In this document: piece after piece, positions 15,948 through 24,600 of the stretch
How the letters are laid out: every line of letters begins with the position of its first letter
Position numbering within the stretch: the stretch's first letter is position 1
NCBI RefSeq assembly: GCF_040703125.1
Contig: NZ_CP160035.1
Coordinates: forward strand, 930,001-994,000
DNA from: Flavobacterium ovatum
GTDB taxonomy: Bacteria > Bacteroidota > Bacteroidia > Flavobacteriales > Flavobacteriaceae
DNA length: 64,000 nucleotides
Reading direction: 5' to 3'
Position numbers and translations under genes: made by a program
Notes under the pieces: generated by a model
What the model was told of the DNA's origin: nothing
Seen by the model: the letters and a program-made list of their open reading frames with translations, nothing else
Databases searched by the model: none

Positions 15948-16213
15948 AATTCGTTCAATTAATTTAATCATTGATAATTCGTACTCCCGACGCTTCGGGA
16001 TGTGTAATTCGTGTCCCTTTTTATCAGCACAATCATATTAAAAAGAATTCGTGCAATTAATTTAAGTTCTGAAAATTCGTGGCAATTCGTGCAATTCGTG
16101 TCCCTTTTTTTTAGCACAATCAAACTAAAAAAAAATTCGTGGAATTAATTTAACCCCTGATAATTCGTGCCAATTTGTGTAATTCGTGTCCAACTTTTTC
16201 AGCGCAATCAAAG
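15948..16213 (+). repeat. Three tandem units of the AATTCGTG repeat
   Basis: Units start at 15948, 16046 and 16134 (98, 88 and about 80 bp). Each has AATTCGTnnAATTAATTTAA, a middle part ending AATTCGTGTCC, and a tail like AGCACAATCA. Unit 1 contains an inserted hairpin CCCGA-cgct-TCGGG near 15985-16000. This fills most of the 458-bp gap between the racemase-fold gene and the NmrA-like gene. Confidence 0.8.
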
Positions 16214-16293
16214 TAATAACAATATGTTCAAACTTTTTTCAGCATAATACAATATAAAAATCGTGTCTCTTTTTGACATTAAAAACAAATAAT

Positions 16294-17154
16294 ATGAAAA
16301 TAGCAGTAACATCAGCAAGTGGACATTTAGGTGCTTCCATCGTCAAACACCTATGTAACTTAATCGGAACAGAAAACGTCATTGCCATTGCTCGAACAGT
16401 CGAAAAAGCAACCCATTTAGGCGTCGAAGTTCGAAAAGGAGACTACAACAATCGCTCTGAATTTGATGCAGCCTTGCAAGGCGTAGCTACCGTTTTACTC
16501 GTTTCAGGCATGGACGAACCACAAAAAAGAATCGAGCAACACCGCAATGTCATTGAAGCGGCAAAAAGCGCTGGAGTCAAAAAAATCGTGTACACCAGTA
16601 TCGTAGGTGCCGAAGAAAACAACGCTTTTAGTCCCATTGTTCAAACCAATAGACAAACCGAAAGAGACGTGCAAGAATCTGGATTATCTTGGGTAATTGG
16701 TCGCAACGGAATCTATATCGAACCCGATTTGGAGTATCTTGAAACCTACCTAAAAGACGGCGAAATTCGAAATTGTGCGGGTGAAGGGAAGTGTACGTAT
16801 ACGAGCAGGCAAGAGTTGGGTTACGCTTACGCGAAAATGCTAGTGGAAGACCAACACAACGGACATACTTATAATTTGGTTGGAAACGGCATCACCCAAG
16901 CCCAATTGGCGGCCGACATCAATACGGTTTTTGGAACTGATTTGGTTTACAATTCTGTTTCTGTAGCAGACTACGCAACCGAAAGAAAAGCCGAGTTGGG
17001 TGATTTCATAGGAACCATAATCGCAGGAATCTACGAAGGGATAAAAATGGGTGCCAACGTTGCTCCTTCGGATTATGAGAAAGCGGCAGGAAGACCACAT
17101 ATTTCGGCAGTTGAAATGATGAAGAATTTCCAAGAAAGTCAAAAGGAATCCTAA
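16294..17154 (+). CDS. NmrA/QorB-like NAD(P)H-binding oxidoreductase
   Basis: A 286-residue atypical SDR: MKIAVTSASGHLGASIV at the N-terminus is the dinucleotide loop, followed by KGDYNNRSEF, VSGMDEPQKRIEQHRNVIEAA and VYTSIVGAE, all usual for NmrA-like proteins and NADPH:quinone reductase QorB. ATG 16294 is chosen over the in-frame upstream codon because the Rossmann strand starts there. It lies before a TetR gene that has its own operator, so control by that regulator is not shown. Substrate likely a quinone or none. Confidence 0.85.
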   Translation: MKIAVTSASGHLGASIVKHLCNLIGTENVIAIARTVEKATHLGVEVRKGDYNNRSEFDAALQGVATVLLVSGMDEPQKRIEQHRNVIEAAKSAGVKKIVYTSIVGAEENNAFSPIVQTNRQTERDVQESGLSWVIGRNGIYIEPDLEYLETYLKDGEIRNCAGEGKCTYTSRQELGYAYAKMLVEDQHNGHTYNLVGNGITQAQLAADINTVFGTDLVYNSVSVADYATERKAELGDFIGTIIAGIYEGIKMGANVAPSDYEKAAGRPHISAVEMMKNFQESQKES

Positions 17155-17214
17155 GTGATATAAGTGCCTCGTTTTAATCGAAATCTAAAAAAAAGGTTAA
17201 AACGTTTTTTTATT

Positions 17215-17236
17215 TCTAACCGATTGGTTAGATTTG
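17215..17236 (+). promoter_or_regulatory. TetR operator overlapping its own promoter
   Basis: Palindrome TCTAACC (17215-17221), GATT, GGTTAGA (17226-17232). Its right arm overlaps a perfect -7 box TAGATTTG at 17229-17236, 18 bp before the TetR start codon. This arrangement fits autorepression. Confidence 0.75.
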
Positions 17237-17254
17237 TACCGTATTAGAGAAACA

Positions 17255-17818
17255 ATGGCTAGAAAGAAAGAATATAACGAAGTAGAAGTAGTCGAAAAAG
17301 CAATGAACCTTTTTTGGAAGAACGGCTTTGAGATGACCTCTATGCAGATGCTCGAAAAAGAAATGGGCATCAATAAGTTTTCTATTTATTCTAGTTTTGG
17401 CAGCAAGCAAGGTTTGTTTCTAGAGAGTTTAAAATGTTACAAAGGAAAAATTAGCAGTATGTTCGCTGATTTAATTCAAGGAACAAATGGTATCGAAGAT
17501 ATCAAACAATTTTTCTACAATTCGGTTACACATAAGCTAGAGGCAGGAAACCAAAAAGGGTGCCTTTTGACTAATACGTACAATGAATTTTCAGAAAGCG
17601 ATGATGAAGTGATAAAAGAACAAATGGCATCTTTTATGAACGATTTGAAAATGATTTTTATCGAAAAGCTTAAGATGGATTCGATGAAAGATGAAGAAAC
17701 TGTGCTAAAGCAAGCTAATTATTTAGTATTAGCAAAACATGGTTTGGCAGCAGCCACAAGAGTAAACAGCAAACAAGAAATAGAAGACTATATCGAAATG
17801 ACTTTCAAAAATCTATAG
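17255..17818 (+). CDS. TetR/AcrR family transcriptional regulator
   Basis: A 187-residue repressor with an N-terminal HTH: VEKAMNLFWKNGFEMTSMQM, then MGINKFSIYSSFGSKQGLFL, as in the TetR_C_16/AcrR-type YxxFxSKxxL pattern. The C-terminal ligand domain has GCLLTNTYNEFS, common in regulators sensing electrophiles. ATG 17255 is used because the seven upstream residues lie in the promoter. Two similar 16-bp palindromes, one on its own promoter and one before the AhpD-like gene, suggest it represses both. Confidence 0.9.
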   Translation: MARKKEYNEVEVVEKAMNLFWKNGFEMTSMQMLEKEMGINKFSIYSSFGSKQGLFLESLKCYKGKISSMFADLIQGTNGIEDIKQFFYNSVTHKLEAGNQKGCLLTNTYNEFSESDDEVIKEQMASFMNDLKMIFIEKLKMDSMKDEETVLKQANYLVLAKHGLAAATRVNSKQEIEDYIEMTFKNL

Positions 17819-17838
17819 CCCTTTTTTTTATAATAAAA

Positions 17839-17854
17839 CTAAACGAACGTTTAG
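17839..17854 (+). promoter_or_regulatory. Second TetR-type palindrome
   Basis: CTAAACG-AA-CGTTTAG, a perfect palindrome 35 bp before the AhpD-like start codon. It matches the core of the 17215 site at 12 of 16 positions with equal length (CTAA...TTAG outer arms). Confidence 0.6.
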
Positions 17855-17889
17855 AAATAATTAACAATAATAAATTAAATACAAACAAT

Positions 17890-18447
17890 ATGACAACTTT
17901 AAAAATTCACAACAACGAAACAGCACCAGAAGCTAGTAAACCATTATTAGAAAATTCACAAAAAGCATACGGAATGATTCCAGGATTGCACGGTGTTTTG
18001 GCTGGAGCTCCAAAAATATTTGAAGCCTACCAAAAATTACACGAATTGTTTACTGAAACCTCTTTTAACGAAGAAGAACTAACAGTAGTTTGGCAAACCA
18101 TTAATGTAGCGCATGCTTGTCACTATTGTGTACCAGCGCACACCGGAATCGCAAAAATGATGAAAGTAGATGATGCCATCACTGATGCATTGCGTAATGA
18201 AACACCTTTGGAAAGCTCAAAATTAGAAGCTTTACGCACCTTGACATTGTCAATTACAAGAAATCGTGGTAATGTATCACAAGAAGAATTAGAAGCTTTT
18301 TACGCAGCTGGTTATGGAGAGCAACAAGTACTAGAAATCATCTTAGGATTGTCTCAAAAAGTAATTAGTAATTACACCAATCATATTGCCAATACACCTG
18401 TAGATGCTCCTTTTCAAAAATTTGCTTGGGAACCTGCAACAGTTTAA
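17890..18447 (+). CDS. Carboxymuconolactone decarboxylase / AhpD-like protein
   Basis: A 185-residue all-helical protein of the CMD/AhpD family. The redox motif is CHYCVPAHTG with CxxC and a histidine three residues on, the arrangement of the AhpD peroxidase active site. Residues before (FNEEELTVVWQTINVAHAC) and after (ESSKLEALRTLTLSITRN) fit the duplicated helix pattern. Likely a peroxide- or electrophile-protective thiol protein. A palindrome at 17839 suggests control by the TetR encoded upstream. The next region is a nested repeat. Confidence 0.88.
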   Translation: MTTLKIHNNETAPEASKPLLENSQKAYGMIPGLHGVLAGAPKIFEAYQKLHELFTETSFNEEELTVVWQTINVAHACHYCVPAHTGIAKMMKVDDAITDALRNETPLESSKLEALRTLTLSITRNRGNVSQEELEAFYAAGYGEQQVLEIILGLSQKVISNYTNHIANTPVDAPFQKFAWEPATV

Positions 18448-18493
18448 ATCTTATTAATAACTCACGTTCGATTAATAATTTTGCAAAAAAAAA

Positions 18494-18625
18494 ATCAATA
18501 GGAATGGGCTTCAGCCCATTTATTAAATATGATTTTGATTGGCTTTAGCCACAATATAAATAATTTTGGCTAAAGCCAATTCGCTGTTTCCTTTATAAAA
18601 TAGGCTAAAGCCTATTCCTATTGAT
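18494..18625. repeat. Nested palindromic repeat, GGCTTTAGCC family
   Basis: Outer arms ATCAATAGGAAT (18494-18505) and ATTCCTATTGAT (18614-18625) enclose GGGCTTCAGCCC, GGCTTTAGCC, GGCTAAAGCC and AGGCTAAAGCCT. The whole can fold into one cruciform with side hairpins. A related element is at 35038-35166. With the terminator it occupies the gap 18448-18729. Confidence 0.8.
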
Positions 18626-18637
18626 TTCCATAAAAGT

Positions 18638-18670
18638 AAAAGTTCAAATCTAAGGTTTGAACTTTTCTTT
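18638..18670 (+). terminator. Intrinsic terminator
   Basis: AAAAGTTCAAA at 18638-18648 pairs with TTTGAACTTTT at 18656-18666, followed by CTTTTTT. It closes the AhpD-like transcript ahead of the haloacid dehalogenase gene. Confidence 0.8.
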
Positions 18671-18729
18671 TTTAAAGAGAATAGCTAAATTTACGGTACA
18701 ATAGTGTACTGCCCTAAAAAATAAAACAG

Positions 18730-19416
18730 ATGACAATCCATAAACCCAAAGTACTATTTTTTGACGTAAACGAAACCCTTTTGGACCTAACCGTAATGAA
18801 ACAGCAAATCGGAGCTGCTTTAGGGGGAAAAGAAGAGTTGCTGTCGCTGTGGTTCACAACCTTGTTACAATACTCCTTAGTCCTTTCGGCAAGCGGGCAA
18901 TACAAACCGTTTGGGCAAATTGGTGCTGCTGCTTTGCAAATGGTTGCGGCAAATAATGGCATTACACTATCTGAAGATAAAGCACGAGAAATTGTCATAA
19001 ATGCCATGCAGAATTTACCGCCTCATCCAGAAGTTAAACAAGCCTTAACCTTATTGAAAAAGGAAGGATACACCTTGGTCGCTTTAACAAATTCATCTGA
19101 GGAAAGTTTAAAAAATAATTTCGAAAACATTGGTTTGACTCCTTATTTTGACCAATTATTAAGCATTGAAACCGTAGGTAAGTTCAAGCCATTTACGGAT
19201 GTTTACAACTGGGCAGCAAACAAAATGCAAGTTCAACCCAAAGATTGTATGCTTATCGCCGCACATGGTTGGGATGTAGCTGGCGCAATGTGGGCTGGTT
19301 GGAGAGCCGCTTTTGTTGGTCGTCCGGGACAGCAACCGTTCCCTTTGGCTCCTGAAACGGAAATTAACGAAACGGATTTGCAAAAGATTGCAGGTATTTT
19401 GATTATCTATAGATAG
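18730..19416 (+). CDS. Haloacid dehalogenase type II
   Basis: A 228-residue HAD hydrolase of the L-2-haloacid dehalogenase group. Nucleophile Asp12 lies in FFDVNETLLD; the type II family is marked by VALTNSSEESL, KPFTDVYNWAA and MLIAAHGWDVAGA, with WRAAFVGRPGQ after motif IV. The second aspartate usual in phosphatases is replaced by asparagine (DVNET), as in dehalogenases. It would convert 2-haloacids to 2-hydroxyacids. A haloalkane dehalogenase is encoded at 4812, so both ends of a haloalkane route are in the window. Confidence 0.88.
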   Translation: MTIHKPKVLFFDVNETLLDLTVMKQQIGAALGGKEELLSLWFTTLLQYSLVLSASGQYKPFGQIGAAALQMVAANNGITLSEDKAREIVINAMQNLPPHPEVKQALTLLKKEGYTLVALTNSSEESLKNNFENIGLTPYFDQLLSIETVGKFKPFTDVYNWAANKMQVQPKDCMLIAAHGWDVAGAMWAGWRAAFVGRPGQQPFPLAPETEINETDLQKIAGILIIYR

Positions 19417-19571
19417 TTGAATTAGAATTAGATAACTACACTACAAAATAGAAATTGGCTAGTAAAAAATAATCTAAGAGTAACAGTTATAAAATGATTG
19501 ATTTTTCGATAAAAATAAATCTACAGATAAATATATTATCTTTGTAAGTATATAAAAAAACAGAATACAAA

Positions 19572-20471
19572 TTGGAAATTTCTTTAATAAAACACCATTC
19601 AACCAATGATATTGTTGGACTTTTTGGGGACTTACCTCAAGAATCTGAAGGGCTGCATGTGTATATTTCGAAAAACGAATTCAACGAAATTCCGGTTAGT
19701 TATCCCTTTCGAACAGACAATCATACCTTCATGTTAATCCTTAAAGGCGAAGTTCACATTCAGCTGAATCTGATTCACTATGTGTTGGGTCCGAATGAAA
19801 TGGTGGTTATAAAACCGCACACTGTAATGCATATCTTAAAAATGAGCACCGACTTAAAGTTGGTAGGCTTTTGTTTTTCGAATGAATTCATTCTTCAAAA
19901 TAACTTTAAAAAGACAGATTATGATGCTTTGAATTTCTTCACAGCAAGCAACATTCCGAAATTAAAATTATCTAAGGAAGAAAGAGTGGCTACCCTTTCG
20001 TTGGCTAAACTATTGGCAAAAAATAACCAAACAACAGAGATTGCTATGCCTTTTCGAAAAGAAATAATTCGACATGGATTTATTACCTTAATGTATCATT
20101 TAGCAGCAATATTCAGAACCACTCATCCTAATCTTGAAGCCGAATTTTCTCGACAAGAAGATCTTACACTACGTTTTCTATCTATTTTGAATCTTAATTT
20201 CAAAAAAGAACGCACCGTGCAATTTTATGCCGATGAACTTGCGGTGACTACTGGTCATTTATCCAAAGTGTTGAAAGATGTTTCTGGAAAAACAGCAAGC
20301 CAATTAATTGAGGATTCCGTAATCATGGAAGCCAGACTTTTGTTAAAAAACTCTTCTTTAACAATTGCTCAAGTCGCAGACGAATTGAAGTTTAGCGATC
20401 AGTCGTTTTTTGGAAAATATTTCAAAAAGCAAACCGGTTTTTCTCCTTCTAAATATAAAAACATCTCGTAA
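19572..20471 (+). CDS. AraC family transcriptional regulator
   Basis: A 299-residue regulator with a cupin-type N-terminus (FMLILKGEVHIQL, VLGPNEMVVIKPHTVM) and a C-terminal AraC domain (about 200-299: TTGHLSKVLKDVSGKT, SQFFGKYF-like SDQSFFGKYF, TGFSPSKYK). It begins with TTG; a -7 box TATCTTTG at 19537-19544 is 27 bp upstream, consistent with that start. The gene stands directly before the RND operon, whose promoter has 21-bp-spaced half-sites, so it probably controls the pump; proof is lacking. Confidence 0.88.
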   Translation: MEISLIKHHSTNDIVGLFGDLPQESEGLHVYISKNEFNEIPVSYPFRTDNHTFMLILKGEVHIQLNLIHYVLGPNEMVVIKPHTVMHILKMSTDLKLVGFCFSNEFILQNNFKKTDYDALNFFTASNIPKLKLSKEERVATLSLAKLLAKNNQTTEIAMPFRKEIIRHGFITLMYHLAAIFRTTHPNLEAEFSRQEDLTLRFLSILNLNFKKERTVQFYADELAVTTGHLSKVLKDVSGKTASQLIEDSVIMEARLLLKNSSLTIAQVADELKFSDQSFFGKYFKKQTGFSPSKYKNIS

Positions 20472-20554
20472 CACGGTATTTAGACCAATAAACTAAGTAT
20501 AGAAACCTATTTATGGTAAATAAGTTACTATCATGATTTTTTAAATAATCGATA

Positions 20555-20612
20555 TTGACCAAAACTCCCCTTTTTTAGACCTTTTGTAACAGCTAGTATT
20601 GTAGCAATTTTG
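20555..20612 (+). promoter_or_regulatory. AraC-type activated promoter, copy 5 (RND operon)
   Basis: TTGACC at 20555-20560 and TAGACC at 20576-20581 (21 bp apart), 23 bp, then CAATTTTG at 20605-20612. The adaptor gene starts at 20656. The half-sites diverge more than in copies 1-3 but keep ACC and all spacings. Confidence 0.6.
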
Positions 20613-20655
20613 CAGAGTAAATTTTTTTAAAATAAATACTCACATAATTGCCACT

Positions 20656-21669
20656 ATGAAACAATTAGCTCTCTTAGCCACTTTTATTTTTTTACTAAAT
20701 AGTTGTGCCGATAAAAAAGAAACAAAACATGAAGAAATCGCTGCCAAGGTTAGCGTAAAAGAAATCACCACTACATCTGAAAATGAAACGCTTAACTACA
20801 GCGGAACAATCGAAGCAGACAATACTGTTTCGATAGGCTTTGCCGTTGCAGGACGAATCTCAAGCGTAGTTGTCGATGAAGGACAAAGAGTTCAAAAAGG
20901 ACAGTTACTAGCATCAATCGATGCAACTACTTACCAAAATGCCTTTTATATCGCCAAAGCAAGCGCAGAACAAGATAATGATAATTATAAAAGATTGAAC
21001 GGTTTGTACCAAAAAGGAAGCTTACCAGAACGTGATTTTATTGCTGTAAAAGTGGCTGTTGCTCAAGCAAATGCTAACAAAAGTATGGCTGCCAAAAATC
21101 TTTCTGACACCAAATTGTACGCTCCTTTCACAGGAATCATCACAACAAAATCAGCTGAAGTTGGTGCCACTGCTGCACCAAGTATTCCTGCATTTACCAT
21201 CATGAAAACGGATAAAGTGTATGCAAAAGCTTCGATAACCGAGTCAGAAATCGCGAAATTAAAAATTGGTAAAGCAGCAACAGTAAGCATTGCTTCACTA
21301 GACAAAACTTTCAATGGTAAAGTAGATATTTTAAATCCAAGCGCTGACGAATTAACGAGAACCTTTAATGTAAAAGTGCGTTTGAACAACAGCGAAAACC
21401 AACTTTTGCCTGGTATGATTAGTAGCATAAAAATCGAAACAGGAAATGTTGTCGATGTGATTAGCATTCCTTCTGTAGCTATCGTTAGAAATGCAGACAA
21501 TATCCTATTTGTTTATGTAGCAGAAAACGGAAAAGCGATTAAAAAAAGAGTCACTGTTGGTGATTTTAAAAACAATGATATCATCATTACTTCCGGATTA
21601 AAAATAGGCGATAAAGTGCTAATTGAAGGCCAAAAGAATGTAAAAGAAGGTCAGGCCATTAGCCTTTAA
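20656..21669 (+). CDS. RND efflux periplasmic adaptor (membrane fusion lipoprotein)
   Basis: A 337-residue HlyD/AcrA-family adaptor. The lipobox LLNSC gives a lipid-anchored Cys after a 16-residue signal. Order: N-terminal beta strand, biotinyl-lipoyl half motif GFAVAGRISSVVVDEGQ with RVQKGQLLASID, helical hairpin (AKASAEQDNDNY, AKNLSDTKLYAPF), beta-barrel and the membrane-proximal part ending KVLIEGQKNVKEGQ. It links the inner-membrane pump and the TolC-like channel encoded next. First gene of the operon, 24 bp before the pump. Confidence 0.92.
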   Translation: MKQLALLATFIFLLNSCADKKETKHEEIAAKVSVKEITTTSENETLNYSGTIEADNTVSIGFAVAGRISSVVVDEGQRVQKGQLLASIDATTYQNAFYIAKASAEQDNDNYKRLNGLYQKGSLPERDFIAVKVAVAQANANKSMAAKNLSDTKLYAPFTGIITTKSAEVGATAAPSIPAFTIMKTDKVYAKASITESEIAKLKIGKAATVSIASLDKTFNGKVDILNPSADELTRTFNVKVRLNNSENQLLPGMISSIKIETGNVVDVISIPSVAIVRNADNILFVYVAENGKAIKKRVTVGDFKNNDIIITSGLKIGDKVLIEGQKNVKEGQAISL

Positions 21670-21692
21670 TTTAACTGAAAGATAAGATAAAA

Positions 21693-24600
21693 ATGAAAAA
21701 AGTAAAAATAAATTTCATAGAAGCCTCTATGAAATACCATCAGGTAACGCTTGTAATTACGGCACTTCTTATGATTTTGGGAATTTATTCACTAGCCACA
21801 ATGGCTCGTAGTGAAGATCCTCAAATTACAGTACGTAAAGGGTTGGTTATCGCTGCTTTTCCTGGTGCAGACGAGGAACAAGTAGAAAAACAGTTAACCG
21901 ATCAATTAGAACAATACTTATTTAGTTTTGAAGAAATTAGAAAAGAAAAAACATTTTCTGACACCAAAGAAGGTCAGGTTGTTGTTACTGTAGAATTAAA
22001 CGAAAACGTAAAAGATACTGATCGATTTTGGTCTACTTTACAACGCGGATTAAGTACTACTTTTCCACAAAATTTCCCAACACCACCGGGGATGATTGGG
22101 CCGATGGTGAATAGTGATTTTGGAGATGTTGTTTCTCAAATGATTACGGTTTCTGCTCCTGGAAGAAGTTATGCAGAATTAGAAACGTATTTAGACCAGC
22201 TAGAAGACGGACTAAAAACCATTCCGGAAACGTCTAAAATTAAACGATATGGCGGACAAAAAGAACAAATATATGTTACTGTAAAAGATGAGAAATTAAG
22301 GCAGTATGGATTTGATTTTTCTACGATTGCACAGGTTATTCAAAGTCAAAATAACACTGGGTTTGCTGGTGGAATCACATTAAAAAACTCGGAAGTTTCA
22401 GTATTTGCAAAAAATCATTATAAAAATGCAGCTGATTTAAGCAATCAAATTGTTTACAGCACAGCGGGAGGAAAAGTAGTGCGTTTAAAAGATGTTGCCA
22501 CTATAGAACGCCGTTATGAAGAAACAGCCAGCTATATAAAAGTAGGTGACGATAAAGTGACCATGATTGCGATAGAAATGCAACCAGGAAACAATATTGT
22601 ACAATTTGGTGAAAAGGTAGAACTAGCTTTAGACAAAATAAAAAAAGAGTTACCTCCAGATGTACAAGTGCAAACGATTGTAAATCAGCCAGAGGTCGTG
22701 AAAGAAAGTATAAGTCACTTTATGCTAGAATTTGCCATTGCCATTTTAGCGGTAATTTCAGTAGTAATCCTATTGCTTCCGTTTCGATTTGCAATAGTAT
22801 CGGCAGTTGCGGCTCCGGTATCTATTTTTATCACTTTTGGAATACTTAATATGATGGGAATCGAAATCCATCAAGTAACGCTAGCGGCCTTAATTATTGT
22901 ATTAGGAATGGTGGTTGATGATGCCATTGTTGTAGTTGATAATTATATCGAAAAATTAGACGAAGGCGAAGATCCTTGGACGGCAGGATGGCAAAGTGCG
23001 ACACAATTAATGGTGCCTGTTTTTACAGCAACTATGGCTATTATTTGTTCGTTTTTACCTTTGGCTTTTTTCTTAAACGGGATTTCGAAAGAATTTATTC
23101 AAGCCTTACCTATTGCGGTGGCTGTCGCTTTATTTGCTTCCTTATTAGTAGCACTTTTATTAACACCTTATTTGTGTTACATCTTCATTAAAAAAGGATT
23201 AAAGGACAAAGAAAAAGACCCTAATAAGAAAGAAAGCATGTTGGATCGCTTGCAAAATGTATTCAACCGCATATTAGATATTTGTTTCGAAAGACCAAAT
23301 GTAACCATGCTAATGGGGCTTTTGTCTATTTTCTTAGGATTTGGAGTCGCTTCACAATTAGAACAAGAATTATTCCCTATAGCGGAGAGAAACCAATTTA
23401 ACATAGAGGTTTGGTTGCCAAATGGAGGAACTTTAGAACAAACAGAAGCCGTTGTTAAACGTGTGGAAGAAAAAATTAAGGGAGACGACAGAGTGGTAAA
23501 TGTAGCCAGTTTTGTAGGGACAAGTTCTCCTCGTTTTCACTCCACATATGCACCAGAATTTCCACGAAAAAACTTTGCTCAAATATTCATTACCACAACA
23601 GGTAAAGATGCTACGACTGAACTAGCCGCAGAATATATGGATAAGTTTAAAAACTTTGTACCAGATGGCTACATAAGAGTGCGTCAATTATCTTTGAACG
23701 AAGCGCCTTCACCAATTGAAGTGAGAATCGTTGGCGATGACATGAATAAACAAAAAGAGGTAGCAGCACAAATAGAAGAAATTCTTGCCGGTACCAAAGG
23801 GCTTAATTGGATTAGAACTACTTATCAAGACGATTATTTGGGTGCCAAAGTAGCATTAAAAGATGACGTTGCCAATAGATTAGGAGTTACCAATACTGCT
23901 GTTTCTCAAACTTTAGGAGCAGGATTAAAAGGATATCCGGTGAGCACTATTTATGAAGGTGATAAACCGATTGATATTGTAATGCGTTATGATGAAAATG
24001 ATCGAAAAAATGTTGGCGAACTTGGCGCTTTAAATATTTCAACCGCTTTGGGGACCAAAGTTCCGCTTAGAGAAGTTGCTACTATTACTCCAGAATGGCA
24101 TACGGGAGTTATTGCGCACAGAAACGGTTTACGTACACTAGCAGTACGAGCAGAAGCGCAATTGGGTGTGAAAGCAGCAACTATTCAAGCTGAAATTATG
24201 CCGAAAATAGAGGCCCTTAAATTACCTGACGGAATCAGTATTAATTACGGTGGTGAATTTGAAAACATCAATGAAACGGGTCCTGGAATGGCTTCTTCAA
24301 TGGGAATAAGTTTGATCCTTATTTTCTTAGTGCTCTTATTTCAATTCAAAAACTTTACAAAGGTATTAATCGTTCTTGCTACATTTCCTTTGAGTTTGCT
24401 AGGTGCCTTTTTAGGGTTGTATCTTACAGGAAACCCTTTTGGATTCACAGCATTTATGGGAGTGATTAGTTTGATTGGTATTGTGGTTCGTAACGGAATC
24501 ATACTAGTCGATTATGCCGATGAACTAATCTTAGAACATGGCTATTCCAAATTTGAAGCCGCCAAAGCAGCCGGAAAAAGACGTATGCGTCCTATTTTCT

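Noticed and set aside
15948..16213. Tandem repeats as a CRISPR array
   Set aside because: Units differ in length, there are only three, the repeated part is most of the unit rather than a short repeat with unique spacers, and no cas genes are present.
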